Shown here piece after piece: positions 1 to 7,668 of a stretch of 23,996 nt of DNA. The stretch is taken from assembly GCA_046565595.1 (NCBI GenBank), contig JBKHYG010000128.1:1-23996 (forward strand). The letters are read 5' to 3'. A program made the position numbers and the translations under genes. This DNA comes from JBKHYG01 sp046565595. Lineage in GTDB: Bacteria > Actinomycetota > AC-67. The notes beneath the pieces are model-generated. The model was given only the letters and a program-made list of their open reading frames with translations, did no database searches and was not told the origin of the DNA. The stretch's first letter is position 1; the number at the start of each line of letters is the position of its first letter.

Positions 1-20
1 CGTTCACAGCAGTGGCGCCG

Positions 21-119
21 GTGTGGCACAGGTACCGAAGCCACCGTCGCCCAGGAACCGAAGCCGGGTCGCAGCGTGCAGCACAGGTGGCGGAGCCATC
101 GTGTGGCACAGGTGCCGAA
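21..119. repeat. Three degenerate copies of a 19-nt motif
   Basis: A 19-nt motif, gtgtggcacaggtaccgaa, occurs at 21-39 and again at 101-119 with one mismatch. A weaker third copy lies at 76-94 (14 of 19 matches). The region lies downstream of the tRNA-Ala gene on the minus strand and no convincing gene covers it. The core on the minus strand is close to a short palindrome (GGCACCTGTGCC). Function unknown; the repeat may continue beyond the window edge. Confidence 0.5.
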
Positions 120-145
120 CTCTCACACTTCGCACTACCTGACTC

Positions 146-221
146 TGGTGGAGCTGAGGGGACTCGAACCCCTGACCCCTTGGCTGCCAGCCAAGTGCTC
201 TACCAACTGAGCTACAGCCCC
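146..221 (-). tRNA. tRNA-Ala (anticodon GGC)
   Basis: Read on the minus strand, this 76-nt segment folds as a standard tRNA. The acceptor arm GGGGCTG pairs with CAGCTCC and contains the G3:U70 wobble that is the identity element of alanine tRNAs. The D arm GCTCAGTTGGTAGAGC, the T loop GTTCGAGTC and an encoded 3' CCA are present. The anticodon stem CTTGG/CCAAG closes the 7-nt loop CTGGCAG, giving anticodon GGC, which reads GCC alanine codons. A small hairpin (TCGCG-GGAG-CGCGA, 222-235) sits just upstream and could be a processing or termination structure. Confidence 0.97.
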
Positions 222-278
222 TCGCGGGAGCGCGAAGATTACCAGCCCAGCAGGACAGGAGTACTGACCCGAGAGGGA

Positions 279-2075
279 CTACCGCGCGCACGACCGGGAG
301 AAGGTGATGCCCAGATCGGAGGAACACCAGACACCATCCCGCCCGGCGACTAGCACGGTCGAACCAGCCGAGGTGATCGAGGTGTAGAAGTCTCCAGGTA
401 TCTGAGAGTGCTGCCAGGTCCGTCCCCGGTCGTGGGACACGATGACGCCAGGACGCTCCCCATGGTTGATCGCCACGATCGCTCGGTCGGTGACCACGAA
501 GTTCGTTATCCACGAGCCGGGTGCACGGACGGAACGAATGGACCCATCCGCCTGGCCGATGATGATCTGATCGATCCCGGCGGCCGCCCAGAGGTCGCCG
601 GCCGTAGAGACCTGACCGAAGGTCGGGTTGACCTGCCAACCGGGCTCAACCACGGTCTCGCACAGCGCACTCGAACAAGATTCGATCTTGGCGGATCTTG
701 AATCGATGCCGCGATACCCGAGCGAACCGACGAGCAGGTCGACCTCTCGGCCGTCCAGAACAAGCTCCGGGAAGAGCGGTCCGACACCGGTCCCAGGGAT
801 GGGAACCAAGCCTTCCTTGGGTCGATACTCGAAGACCTGCGATCCGCCGATGACGATCCGGTCATCTCCCCTGCCGAACATCGGCGATGCGACGGCACGG
901 TTGACGCCGCCCCACAGAGGTGGAGTCACGGTCTCGAATCGGATCCCTCCGTCGCGACTGACCTGAACCCCGTCGGTACCGATGGCGTAGATGGTCCGAT
1001 CGACCGAACCGAAGGTCGGAGGGACGACCAGGTGGTTGCCCAACAGGTCGATGCTTGGGAGCAAGGTCCAACTCGACCCTGCGTCCTCGGTCAGATAGAG
1101 CCTCCGGCCACACTTGATGCCCTCGCAGTACCGCCTTGACAGCGCGAAGGCTGTCCGGTCGATGAGGAAGTTGGGCGAGACCGTGACGACGCTGATATGC
1201 ACATCAACGAGGAGGCGATCGAGCAGCACCTCCGTCAGGCCTATCGCCCCCATGGCAGAGGGGACGACCGAAGGATCCGGAGCATCCGCAGACCTCGTGG
1301 GCGAGGGCGTCTGATGCGTCAAGGGGCCCGCATCCCGGACCAGGTGCGGTGTGGCGGGCGGTAAGGCGGCAGGAACCAACAGCGCCAAGGTGACACCGAT
1401 CACAGGTAGGGCGGGCATCGCGTACCGCAAGCGACCAACGATCGTGGAAGGCTTGGACATGTCTCGGGCAGCACGCAAACCTAACCAGGCGACGGCCCCA
1501 CGCCATGCTCCACGGAAACCACTGCGCGCGCGGAACAGGAGCGACTTGATCGCCAACTCCGATGTGTGTTCGCGTTCTGCGAGTTCCCGGTAGCTGATCT
1601 CTTCTAAGACATGCGCGACAAGGATCCGGCGCTGCCGCTCGGGCAACTCCGCGAGTGCGCACCGGACGGCATCTATGTCCCTGGGGTCGCGGATGTATTG
1701 GACGGGATCATCTTCCTCCGGCTCGACCCGAACCTCATCGAAGTACACAACGCGAGAATCCCGGCGATGATGATCGACGCACAGTCTCGAACTGATGGCG
1801 CGCAACCACGGCAACAGATCATCAGGAGATCTCAACTGCCAGATCCGGGTGAACGCCTTCAAGAAAGTGTCGTGCGCCACATCCTCTGCGATCATCTTGT
1901 CAGAGACCCGACGCATCGCGTGCGCGAAGATCCTGCGGTGATACTTCTCGTACATCGCTTCGAACGCGGTCACCTCGCCGTTCCGCGCAGCAGCCACCAG
2001 GGTTCCGTCCGAATCCGCGGTACTGACAGGCCTAAGGCCAACGGCATTGATCGACACGCCTATCTGATTCGCCAC
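279..2075 (-). CDS. Membrane-tethered ECF-type sigma factor with C-terminal extracytoplasmic BNR beta-propeller
   Basis: From a GTG at 2075 the protein has 598 residues. Residues ~34-105 match sigma-70 region 2 (AHDTFLKAFTRIWQL, then a region like WLRAISSRLCVDHHRR). Residues ~137-192 match region 4 (LAELPERQRRILVAHVL, then SYRELAEREHTSELAIKS). A basic stretch leads to one hydrophobic helix at ~220-240, a Pro/Ser/Thr-rich linker at ~240-275, and then ~310 residues with Asp-box motifs (LTEDAGSSW, VSRDGG, VSHDRGRTW, CSSDLG) and repeated P-x-F...DR phrases typical of BNR/VPS10-like propellers. Predicted topology is sigma domain inside, propeller outside. The GTG lies two bases after the stop of the upstream HTH gene; a TTG at 2126 is an alternative start. 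ECF sigma factors with C-terminal extensions are known as a class; this exact fusion with a propeller I do not recognise. A role in sensing an envelope ligand or stress is inference. Confidence 0.85.
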   Translation of the reverse strand: MANQIGVSINAVGLRPVSTADSDGTLVAAARNGEVTAFEAMYEKYHRRIFAHAMRRVSDKMIAEDVAHDTFLKAFTRIWQLRSPDDLLPWLRAISSRLCVDHHRRDSRVVYFDEVRVEPEEDDPVQYIRDPRDIDAVRCALAELPERQRRILVAHVLEEISYRELAEREHTSELAIKSLLFRARSGFRGAWRGAVAWLGLRAARDMSKPSTIVGRLRYAMPALPVIGVTLALLVPAALPPATPHLVRDAGPLTHQTPSPTRSADAPDPSVVPSAMGAIGLTEVLLDRLLVDVHISVVTVSPNFLIDRTAFALSRRYCEGIKCGRRLYLTEDAGSSWTLLPSIDLLGNHLVVPPTFGSVDRTIYAIGTDGVQVSRDGGIRFETVTPPLWGGVNRAVASPMFGRGDDRIVIGGSQVFEYRPKEGLVPIPGTGVGPLFPELVLDGREVDLLVGSLGYRGIDSRSAKIESCSSALCETVVEPGWQVNPTFGQVSTAGDLWAAAGIDQIIIGQADGSIRSVRAPGSWITNFVVTDRAIVAINHGERPGVIVSHDRGRTWQHSQIPGDFYTSITSAGSTVLVAGRDGVWCSSDLGITFSRSCAR

Positions 2076-2077
2076 CC

Positions 2078-2323
2078 TTAGGCACCATCCCTCTGCGGGG
2101 GCTCCTGCCCCGCACCCGAGACCCAACCCTCCCGAACCGCGATCGCAGCCAGCTGCGGCCGGGTCCTGGCCCGTAGTCCCCTATATATACGCCTTACATC
2201 GGCTTTCACGGTCGCCACCGGCATGTCCAGAACCTGCGACAACTCCTCGGCGGTTAGGTCAGCCAGGAGGCCAGACAGGATCTGGCGATCACGGTCGCTG
2301 AACTTGGAGGTCAAGAGATCCAC
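2078..2323 (-). CDS. Small LuxR-type helix-turn-helix protein
   Basis: An 81-residue protein that is almost entirely a LuxR/GerE-like DNA-binding domain. It has FSDRDRQILSGLLADLTAEE, then the recognition region VLDMPVATVKADVRRIYRGL, and ends AVREGWVSGAG. The GTG start at 2323 overlaps the 3' end of the upstream LuxR-type gene by 13 bp, and its stop is two bases before the sigma-factor start, so the three genes are probably one translationally coupled operon. There is no sensor or receiver domain, so it could act as a partner or modulator of the neighbouring regulators (inference). It resembles the C-terminal domain of the upstream gene, both ending in a K/E-R/x-GW-hydrophobic-S phrase, which suggests local duplication. 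Confidence 0.75.
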   Translation of the reverse strand: MDLLTSKFSDRDRQILSGLLADLTAEELSQVLDMPVATVKADVRRIYRGLRARTRPQLAAIAVREGWVSGAGQEPPQRDGA

Positions 2324-2901
2324 CCCCGCTTCATGCAGACAGCCACCGCAGATGCCCTGCCTGAAACGCCCAACTTTGCGACCGCACGCCGCAATTGCCC
2401 CTTAACGGTGTTGGGGTGAACGCGCAAGATCGAAGCGATCTCGTCTGTCTTGGCCCCGTCCGCCAACAGCTGGATGATGCGTATCTGGGTCGGCTCGAGT
2501 TCGTCTTCCAGATCGGGGTCAACCAGCAGCGCGCTCAGAGCCTCGAGTGCGGCCTGGCTTGCGAAACGCTCGCCTGCTTCGAGTGCCGCGAGCGCACGCG
2601 CGACCGTGTCAGCGGACGCATCCGATTCCAAGAGCCCCAGGGAACCTGCCCTGATGAGCCTATGGAGGCCGTTCTGATCGCCCGGCTCGAATACACCTAG
2701 GACGGGGATCCCCGCGAACCTCCAGCCGACAGGCTTGATGGACTCGTCATCAGCTATCACGAGGCGCGGATGGCTGTCCTGACGGGTCCCTATACGCTCC
2801 CAGCGCCACCCCTGACCTGCGGGCATGCCAGACCGGACCCGGTCGGTGATACCTGGTCTGACGGTGCTGTCCAGCAGGGTCTTCAATACATGTCTCCCCA
2901 T
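2311..2901 (-). CDS. LuxR-type response-regulator-like transcription factor with degenerate receiver
   Basis: 196 residues. Residues ~134-190 are a LuxR-type HTH (LEPTQIRIIQLLADGAKTDE, then VHPNTVKGQLRRAVAKLGV). The N-terminal half contains a receiver-like core: a hydrophobic strand plus acidic pair at ~47-52 (LVIADD) and a later RLIRAGSLGLLESDASADTV phrase similar to the alpha4-beta5 face of response regulators. The central phospho-acceptor region is shortened and no clear Asp stands in the usual context, so phosphorylation-independent control is likely (inference). It is the first gene of the three-gene regulatory operon. The ATG at 2901 has no obvious ribosome binding site, so translation may be leaderless or start internally. 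No histidine kinase is visible nearby. Confidence 0.75.
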   Translation of the reverse strand: MGRHVLKTLLDSTVRPGITDRVRSGMPAGQGWRWERIGTRQDSHPRLVIADDESIKPVGWRFAGIPVLGVFEPGDQNGLHRLIRAGSLGLLESDASADTVARALAALEAGERFASQAALEALSALLVDPDLEDELEPTQIRIIQLLADGAKTDEIASILRVHPNTVKGQLRRAVAKLGVSGRASAVAVCMKRGWIS

Positions 2902-3015
2902 ACGGAGACGGCCCAGAGACGGAAAGGTTGCGCTCTGTGGTGGGGATTTCGCACACCTCGAAGATGTCCGTTTGTGACGACCATGTCCAAGCCGCAGGGC
3001 CGTTCCTGTTCCCGA

Positions 3016-3033
3016 AGCTTCCCCGGGGGAGCT
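3016..3033. promoter_or_regulatory. Operator-like palindrome in divergent intergenic region
   Basis: The 18-nt sequence AGCTTCCCCGGGGGAGCT is a palindrome without a loop (nine pairs, one of them G-T). It lies between the divergent regulatory operon (start 2901) and the secreted-protein gene (start 3054), about 20 bp before the ribosome binding site of the latter. It could be a regulator binding site or part of the mRNA leader. I see no convincing -35/-10 pair in 2902-3053. Confidence 0.3.
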
Positions 3034-3053
3034 ACGACAAGGGAGGAAACAAC

Positions 3054-3527
3054 ATGCGCAAGTTGATCACCACTGCCCTCGCAGTCAGCCTGATGGCTGG
3101 CATCGCGCTGGCCCCAACCGCCGCCAACGCCGACCCAGGCGTTGCGGTCTTCACCGGAACAGCAGGGACGAGCCCCCTCTGGTACCCGGGCGCAGGCCCC
3201 GACGCCGCAGGTGGAAGCTGGTCGTTCACCAGCACATCCGGGACCTGCACAGGCACCCACTGCGAGATCGGCGGCTCCGGGAGCTTCACCAGCCCGTCCT
3301 ACTGCGCATCGTCCGGAGGCCTCGGCACGGGATCGCACAGCATCTCGGACAGTGACATCACTTGGGTCCGGAGCGCAGGTGGCGTGCTTCCGATCGTCGT
3401 CCTCGGAGGCCACATAGGTGCAGCTCTAGTTGTGGCAGCACCCACACCCGCACCCCCCGGTCAGGTCACCTGTCTGACAGTGCCGGCCACTTCGTTCGAG
3501 ATCGTCGGAGTCGGGGCGGTCGTCTAG
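3054..3527 (+). CDS. Small secreted protein of unknown function
   Basis: 157 residues starting at ATG 3054, preceded by GGGAGG at 3041-3046 with a 7-nt spacer. The N-terminus is a classic Sec signal peptide (MRKLITTALAVSLMAGIALA, then a PTAANA cleavage site before DPG). The mature part is rich in Gly, Ser and Thr. It has Cys residues clustered as TCTGTHCE and SYC and one near the C-terminus (VTCLTV), so disulfides are likely. No family recognised. It is transcribed alone, away from the sigma-factor operon, and ends at a strong terminator. Its position beside the tethered sigma factor makes it a candidate target of that regulator (inference). Confidence 0.85.
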   Translation: MRKLITTALAVSLMAGIALAPTAANADPGVAVFTGTAGTSPLWYPGAGPDAAGGSWSFTSTSGTCTGTHCEIGGSGSFTSPSYCASSGGLGTGSHSISDSDITWVRSAGGVLPIVVLGGHIGAALVVAAPTPAPPGQVTCLTVPATSFEIVGVGAVV

Positions 3528-3570
3528 AACGGGCTTTGCGATGTGGAGGCCGCCTGGCCATCCCAGCCTA

Positions 3571-3600
3571 AGAGAGGGCCCTTCGGGGCCCTCTCTTCTT
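3571..3600 (+). terminator. Rho-independent terminator
   Basis: Perfect 11-bp stem AGAGAGGGCCC / GGGCCCTCTCT around a TTCG tetraloop, followed by a short pyrimidine tail (tctt). It closes the single-gene unit 3054-3527 and argues against any translation start of the following gene inside it. Confidence 0.85.
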
Positions 3601-3673
3601 GCCCAAAATCGACACCAAGCGGACATTCTCTCAGCAGACCGCAACCACAGCCGCCCAACCGCGTCTGCCTTGC

Positions 3674-6277
3674 ATGCAGATAGGTAGGGCTGCAGCGGCG
3701 TTCGTCCTGGCTACCGCCGGGTTGGTTTCGCCTGTTCAGGCTGCGCAAGCCGAAGTCAGCCTGGCTCGAGAGTTCCAAGTAGAGCTAGTCGAAGGTACGC
3801 TCAACTCGGGATTCTCTGGCGACATGTTGGTTTCGCCAGCGACCCGCCGCGCCTACATCTTCTTCCCCCGTCAAGATGTGACGACGCTCGTCCGGATCCT
3901 CAGCGTCGACGACTTCGCCGTCCTGGCCGAGCGCGAGATAGCTGGTCATCCGTGGTCTGAGGTAGGACCGCTCCAGGTCGACACCGTTGGGCGAAGACTC
4001 GTCATCCCCTGGCGCAACTTCGGCCCCGGCGCTGGTGGCGGTAAGGATCTAGACGAGTTCCTCGTGCTGGATGAAGAAGCCATGCTTCGAGGAACCCAGT
4101 TCGAGACCCGGTTCCCGGTGCCCCTCCCGTTCCCCTACACCCATACCCTCGAGGGGATCACGATCACGCGCGAGGAGTCGCCCAGGCTGATCACAACCAT
4201 GGAGCAGGCTTCGCCGTTCGCTCTTGGCAACTACACCTACCCGCGTGGGAACATCGTTATCTCCTATGACCTGAGCACCGGACAGCCGTTGCACGAGCCC
4301 TACATCGTCCAGGCATGCGGACGCGCGCCGATCGTCGCGAACCCCACGATCCGCTCACGCCCCATGGACTCGTTGGTGGGTCAGGATGGTGACCTCTACA
4401 TCGTCTGCCAAGCCGCACCACTGACCGGACAGGTCGTGCGGCTAGGCATGGAGAACCGCGCTCCTTCGGGCGAGGAGGAAGCGTTCCGCGGCCCCACTTG
4501 GGTGGGCGACTCGATCGCAGACCCGATTGGTCAGCGATTGATCCTGAAATCTAACCTGGCCAGTGGGGGGGTCTCACTCTGGGTGTTCGATGCCGGCAGG
4601 CGTGCCTTTACCGGCGAGGTCGGGCTGACCCCGCAGGCCCCACCCGACATAGGAAGCGGATTGGATCACATCAGCGGCCGCGTGTACGCCTTGACCGCGA
4701 AGGGGTCCCTGGACCCCGGGGGCCTGCTGCTGTCTGACATCCGGAGGTTCCCTCCTCCGCCTGCGACCGCTTACACGGCCTTCGCCCAGGACTCGCCCAT
4801 GCCCCTTCGCATCGTGCCGGCCGACGGGGCACGGCCGACGCTCGTCATCTCGCGGTTCCCCCTAGATGGTCGAACGGTGCGATACCGGGTGCTCGAGGAC
4901 AGGAGCCCCCGGGTTCCTATGCCTCCCCCCGCTGATCCTGATCGAGGAACCGTCGACAGGCCCGAGAAGGAAGGGGAGACCTCGCGCAATCTCCTTGCAC
5001 AGGGATCCGCGTCCGGTCTGAGGATCTTCTGGAACCGAGGGACCGAAGGCCTTCCATATGTGGGTCCCTATGCCGCCAACATCGGGTCTCCCTGTCAGTC
5101 GGCCGCTCGGCTCATCACCTTCGCCCATGTTCCTACCGTGCAACTATCCCACCTGACGTCAGGCGCGGTTTCTGCAACCCTGTCGGTCGATCGCAACACC
5201 GAAGCGGACGCCGAGAGTCCGGCGGCCCGATGCGAACCCCCCGTGGTCATCGGGGCGAATACGGTTCCAACTCCTCCCCTTCCACCGGAGATCGACCAGA
5301 ACATCAGCCAGGATGTCTCAGCCGATCTGAGCAGTTGCTCGGGCGAAGGCACAGCGTCCAACAGCCTTGGCGATCCATTCGCGGACACGCGTTCCGAATC
5401 ATCTTGCGGAGACGAACAGGCTCAAGGCCTCTCCCAGTTCCGCATCGGCCCCGGCCCCGGCACCATCAGGATGCTCGACGCTCGGGCCGAAGTGATCGCA
5501 CGCCGAGTCGATGGTCGAGGCGCAGTCGTGGAAGCTCGCGCTGAAGTCCGTGGAATCGACATAGACGGCGTCGGCTCGATTGGCCGTATCACCGCATCGG
5601 CTTCGTCGTGGGCGAACGGCCGGAGTGAGGGTGCCGGGTCGAACGCGAGCGGCGACGACGGGAAGGCAACGCTCGACCGCTCGGTGTGCGGGATCAGCAT
5701 GGGCCCCTTCGAGATCGAGGAGTGCGTCGAGCCACAGGTGTTCGCTTCGATCTTCCGCACCGTGATGCGGGGCGATGGAGAGGCCGTTTTCTTCGAACCT
5801 CAGACCGACCTGGCGCTCGGCAGTCCCGGGGGAGCGATCGCCGCGGTGCAGAAGGACCAGTTGGATCAGATCCAAGATGTCGCGTTCAACGGCTACGACT
5901 CCTTCGAGGTGCCGGGCATGCGTCTGATCTTCTACAACGACGGGGGAACACGCAGGCGATCCATCTACGACTTCGCGGGCGTCTCGACATCGTCGACCTA
6001 CGGGATATTCGAACTGACGAGAGGAGGAGATCGGCCTCCGCCCCCTCCCGGATCCCCGCCGCCGCTGGAACCGGTCGAGTTCGACCTGCCCCCTGAACAA
6101 CCGCCGAGCGATCAGGGACAGGTGGAGATCCCTCCGTTGGTCCGAACCCTGCCGGGGCTCCCCCGCTCGATAGCGCTCGCTGCTCCGGATCTGCGGCTCG
6201 CTATCGGGTGGCTGGTCCTGTTGACGCCACTCGTCCTTGCAGATCGACGCCGAAGAGCACTTCGGAGGACCCCATGA
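3674..6277 (+). CDS. Large secreted, C-terminally membrane-anchored protein, first gene of ABC importer operon
   Basis: From ATG 3674 the protein is 867 residues. The open frame extends back to a TTG at 3599, but that lies in the terminator. Residues 1-26 form a signal peptide (MQIGRAAAAFVLATAGLVSP then VQAAQA). The N-terminal ~400 residues have repeated short strands and phrases such as LVSPATRRAYIFF and VDTVGRRLVIPW, reminiscent of a YVTN/WD-like beta-propeller. The middle holds Cys-containing segments (SSCSGEGTAS, SSCGDEQ, SVCGIS). A Pro-rich spacer follows, then a hydrophobic helix (LRLAIGWLVLLTPLVLA) and a basic tail RRRRALRR. This looks like a cell-surface protein held by a C-terminal anchor; no LPXTG motif is present. 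The stop overlaps the binding-protein start (ATGA, 6274-6277), so it is translationally coupled to the importer. Function unknown; a role in presenting or capturing substrate is inference. Confidence 0.8.
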   Translation: MQIGRAAAAFVLATAGLVSPVQAAQAEVSLAREFQVELVEGTLNSGFSGDMLVSPATRRAYIFFPRQDVTTLVRILSVDDFAVLAEREIAGHPWSEVGPLQVDTVGRRLVIPWRNFGPGAGGGKDLDEFLVLDEEAMLRGTQFETRFPVPLPFPYTHTLEGITITREESPRLITTMEQASPFALGNYTYPRGNIVISYDLSTGQPLHEPYIVQACGRAPIVANPTIRSRPMDSLVGQDGDLYIVCQAAPLTGQVVRLGMENRAPSGEEEAFRGPTWVGDSIADPIGQRLILKSNLASGGVSLWVFDAGRRAFTGEVGLTPQAPPDIGSGLDHISGRVYALTAKGSLDPGGLLLSDIRRFPPPPATAYTAFAQDSPMPLRIVPADGARPTLVISRFPLDGRTVRYRVLEDRSPRVPMPPPADPDRGTVDRPEKEGETSRNLLAQGSASGLRIFWNRGTEGLPYVGPYAANIGSPCQSAARLITFAHVPTVQLSHLTSGAVSATLSVDRNTEADAESPAARCEPPVVIGANTVPTPPLPPEIDQNISQDVSADLSSCSGEGTASNSLGDPFADTRSESSCGDEQAQGLSQFRIGPGPGTIRMLDARAEVIARRVDGRGAVVEARAEVRGIDIDGVGSIGRITASASSWANGRSEGAGSNASGDDGKATLDRSVCGISMGPFEIEECVEPQVFASIFRTVMRGDGEAVFFEPQTDLALGSPGGAIAAVQKDQLDQIQDVAFNGYDSFEVPGMRLIFYNDGGTRRRSIYDFAGVSTSSTYGIFELTRGGDRPPPPPGSPPPLEPVEFDLPPEQPPSDQGQVEIPPLVRTLPGLPRSIALAAPDLRLAIGWLVLLTPLVLADRRRRALRRTP

Positions 6278-7668
6278 GGATGCCTGGGCCGATCGGCCTG
6301 ACTCTGGCGATCAGCATCGCTTCACTCAGCACCATCTCGGTCACGCCAGCTACGGCACCGAGGGAAGAGATCGTGAACACCGGGTCGGGGCCAGCCGCGC
6401 CCACCTTGCCGGAGGCTCGATCGCAAACGACGGGACCCGCCCAACCTTCTCGTCAGATCGAGGAGTCCCGACCCGGCCTTTCTTGTAAGGCAGGCCGCAA
6501 CGGAGGCGCGACGGATGTAGGCGTCACGGCCACCTCCATAAGACTCGCTTCGACGGTGGTCCAAGACGGTCCCGCCGCGAGCCTCTTAGGCGACTCACCT
6601 AAGGCTATGCAAGCCGTGGTCAATCGCGTCAACCGAGCGGGCGGCATCTGTGGTCGTACCCTGGATCTCGAGATCGTGAACGATGGTTTCGACGCACAGC
6701 GCGGACAGGTCTTCCTCCGCAACTTCATCAACTCGGACAGATACTTCGCGCTGCCCGTCGTCCCTTCCGCCGAGGGCCTCAGTTCGGCGATCGCCTCGGG
6801 TGATATCTCGCGCGCGGGGATGCCGGTCGTGGGCTCTGATGGGATGCGGATCGAACAGTACGAGGACCCGTGGGTGTGGCCGGTCGCAACCGCAACCGTG
6901 TCGACGATGAGGGCGATGGTCAAGTACGCGGTCGATGTGCGTAGATCGAAGACCTTCGGGATCGTCTGGGACAGCAAGTACAAGTTCGGCGTCGAAGGCA
7001 AGGACGCGTTCATCGACATGGTGAAGAGGAAGGGCGGGCGGATCATCACCGATGTCGCTCTGGATCCCGATCAGCCCTCGTACGCATCTGAAGCTCAACG
7101 CTTCAACGAAGCCTGCGCACAAGACGCCTGCGACACCGTGGCCCTGCTGCTGCTTCCAGACGCCGCATCCAAGTGGCTATCTCGTCGTCCCGTGATGGGC
7201 AAGCTGCTGACCTCGGGAGCGCAGACGCTGTTCACCGACGACTTCGCCAGAGCTTGCGTGGTCGCCTCGGGGAACGACTGCAACGGGTTCGTGGTGTGGA
7301 CCGGGTTCAATCCCCCGGTGGGCACCCTCTCCTCTCTGCCGGATGTCGCCAGGTTCATCGATGATGTTCGCAGCATCGACCCCCAGGTAGATATCCGCAA
7401 CCAGTTCCTAGAAGGGGCCTACCTGGGCATGGAGGTCTTCGTTGAAGCGCTGCGGCGCGTCGGGGCCGATCTCACCAGAGCTCGACTCAAGGCGACGCTG
7501 GACTCGATGCGCTTCGAGTCTGACCTTTCAGGCCCCCTGGTGTGGAGAACCGGCAACCACAAAGCCAATCCTCGAGCACAAGCCTTCAGCTTGGTCGCCA
7601 TCAACCGGACCTTCACCGGCTGGCGCAAGGACCAGGCCGGGTGGATCGAGGATCCAGGCGAGCGATGA
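6274..7668 (+). CDS. Branched-chain amino-acid-type ABC transporter substrate-binding protein
   Basis: 464 residues from ATG 6274; a second ATG at 6280 is also possible. GGAGGA at 6264-6269 serves either. An N-terminal signal peptide (MRMPGPIGLTLAISIASLST, ending near TPATA) has no lipobox. After a Pro/Ser-rich spacer the mature domain begins GVTATSIRLASTVVQDGPAA, typical of type-1 periplasmic binding proteins of the LivK/Peripla_BP_6 family, followed by the usual NDGFDAQRG and VVPSAEGLSS regions. Cys pairs (SCKAG with GICG; ACAQDAC; ARACVVASGNDC) suggest disulfides. It delivers solute to the LivH/M permease outside the membrane. The family binds amino acids, amides, urea and aromatic acids, so the substrate cannot be read from sequence. 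It overlaps both neighbours by ATGA. Confidence 0.92.
   Translation: MRMPGPIGLTLAISIASLSTISVTPATAPREEIVNTGSGPAAPTLPEARSQTTGPAQPSRQIEESRPGLSCKAGRNGGATDVGVTATSIRLASTVVQDGPAASLLGDSPKAMQAVVNRVNRAGGICGRTLDLEIVNDGFDAQRGQVFLRNFINSDRYFALPVVPSAEGLSSAIASGDISRAGMPVVGSDGMRIEQYEDPWVWPVATATVSTMRAMVKYAVDVRRSKTFGIVWDSKYKFGVEGKDAFIDMVKRKGGRIITDVALDPDQPSYASEAQRFNEACAQDACDTVALLLLPDAASKWLSRRPVMGKLLTSGAQTLFTDDFARACVVASGNDCNGFVVWTGFNPPVGTLSSLPDVARFIDDVRSIDPQVDIRNQFLEGAYLGMEVFVEALRRVGADLTRARLKATLDSMRFESDLSGPLVWRTGNHKANPRAQAFSLVAINRTFTGWRKDQAGWIEDPGER

Noticed and set aside
2180..2194. AT-rich tatatata stretch as a promoter -10
   Set aside because: It encodes part of the HTH recognition region (RRIYRG) on the minus strand. 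No start codon of a plausible gene follows on the plus strand.
2311..2323. Receiver/LuxR gene and the following HTH gene as one frameshifted gene
   Set aside because: Each frame has a complete HTH domain and the overlap ends cleanly at a stop, so two genes are more likely than one broken gene.
3599..3673. TTG at 3599 as start of the large anchored protein
   Set aside because: It lies within the terminator tail of the preceding gene. ATG 3674 gives a proper signal peptide.
5399..6100. A 233-residue minus-strand frame inside the large anchored protein gene
   Set aside because: No start context and shadow-type composition. The plus-strand gene has clear signal and anchor features.
6140..6277. 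Sortase sorting signal at the C-terminus of the large anchored protein
   Set aside because: A hydrophobic helix and basic tail are present, but no LPXTG-like motif precedes them (LPGLPRS is not a match) and no sortase gene is in the window.
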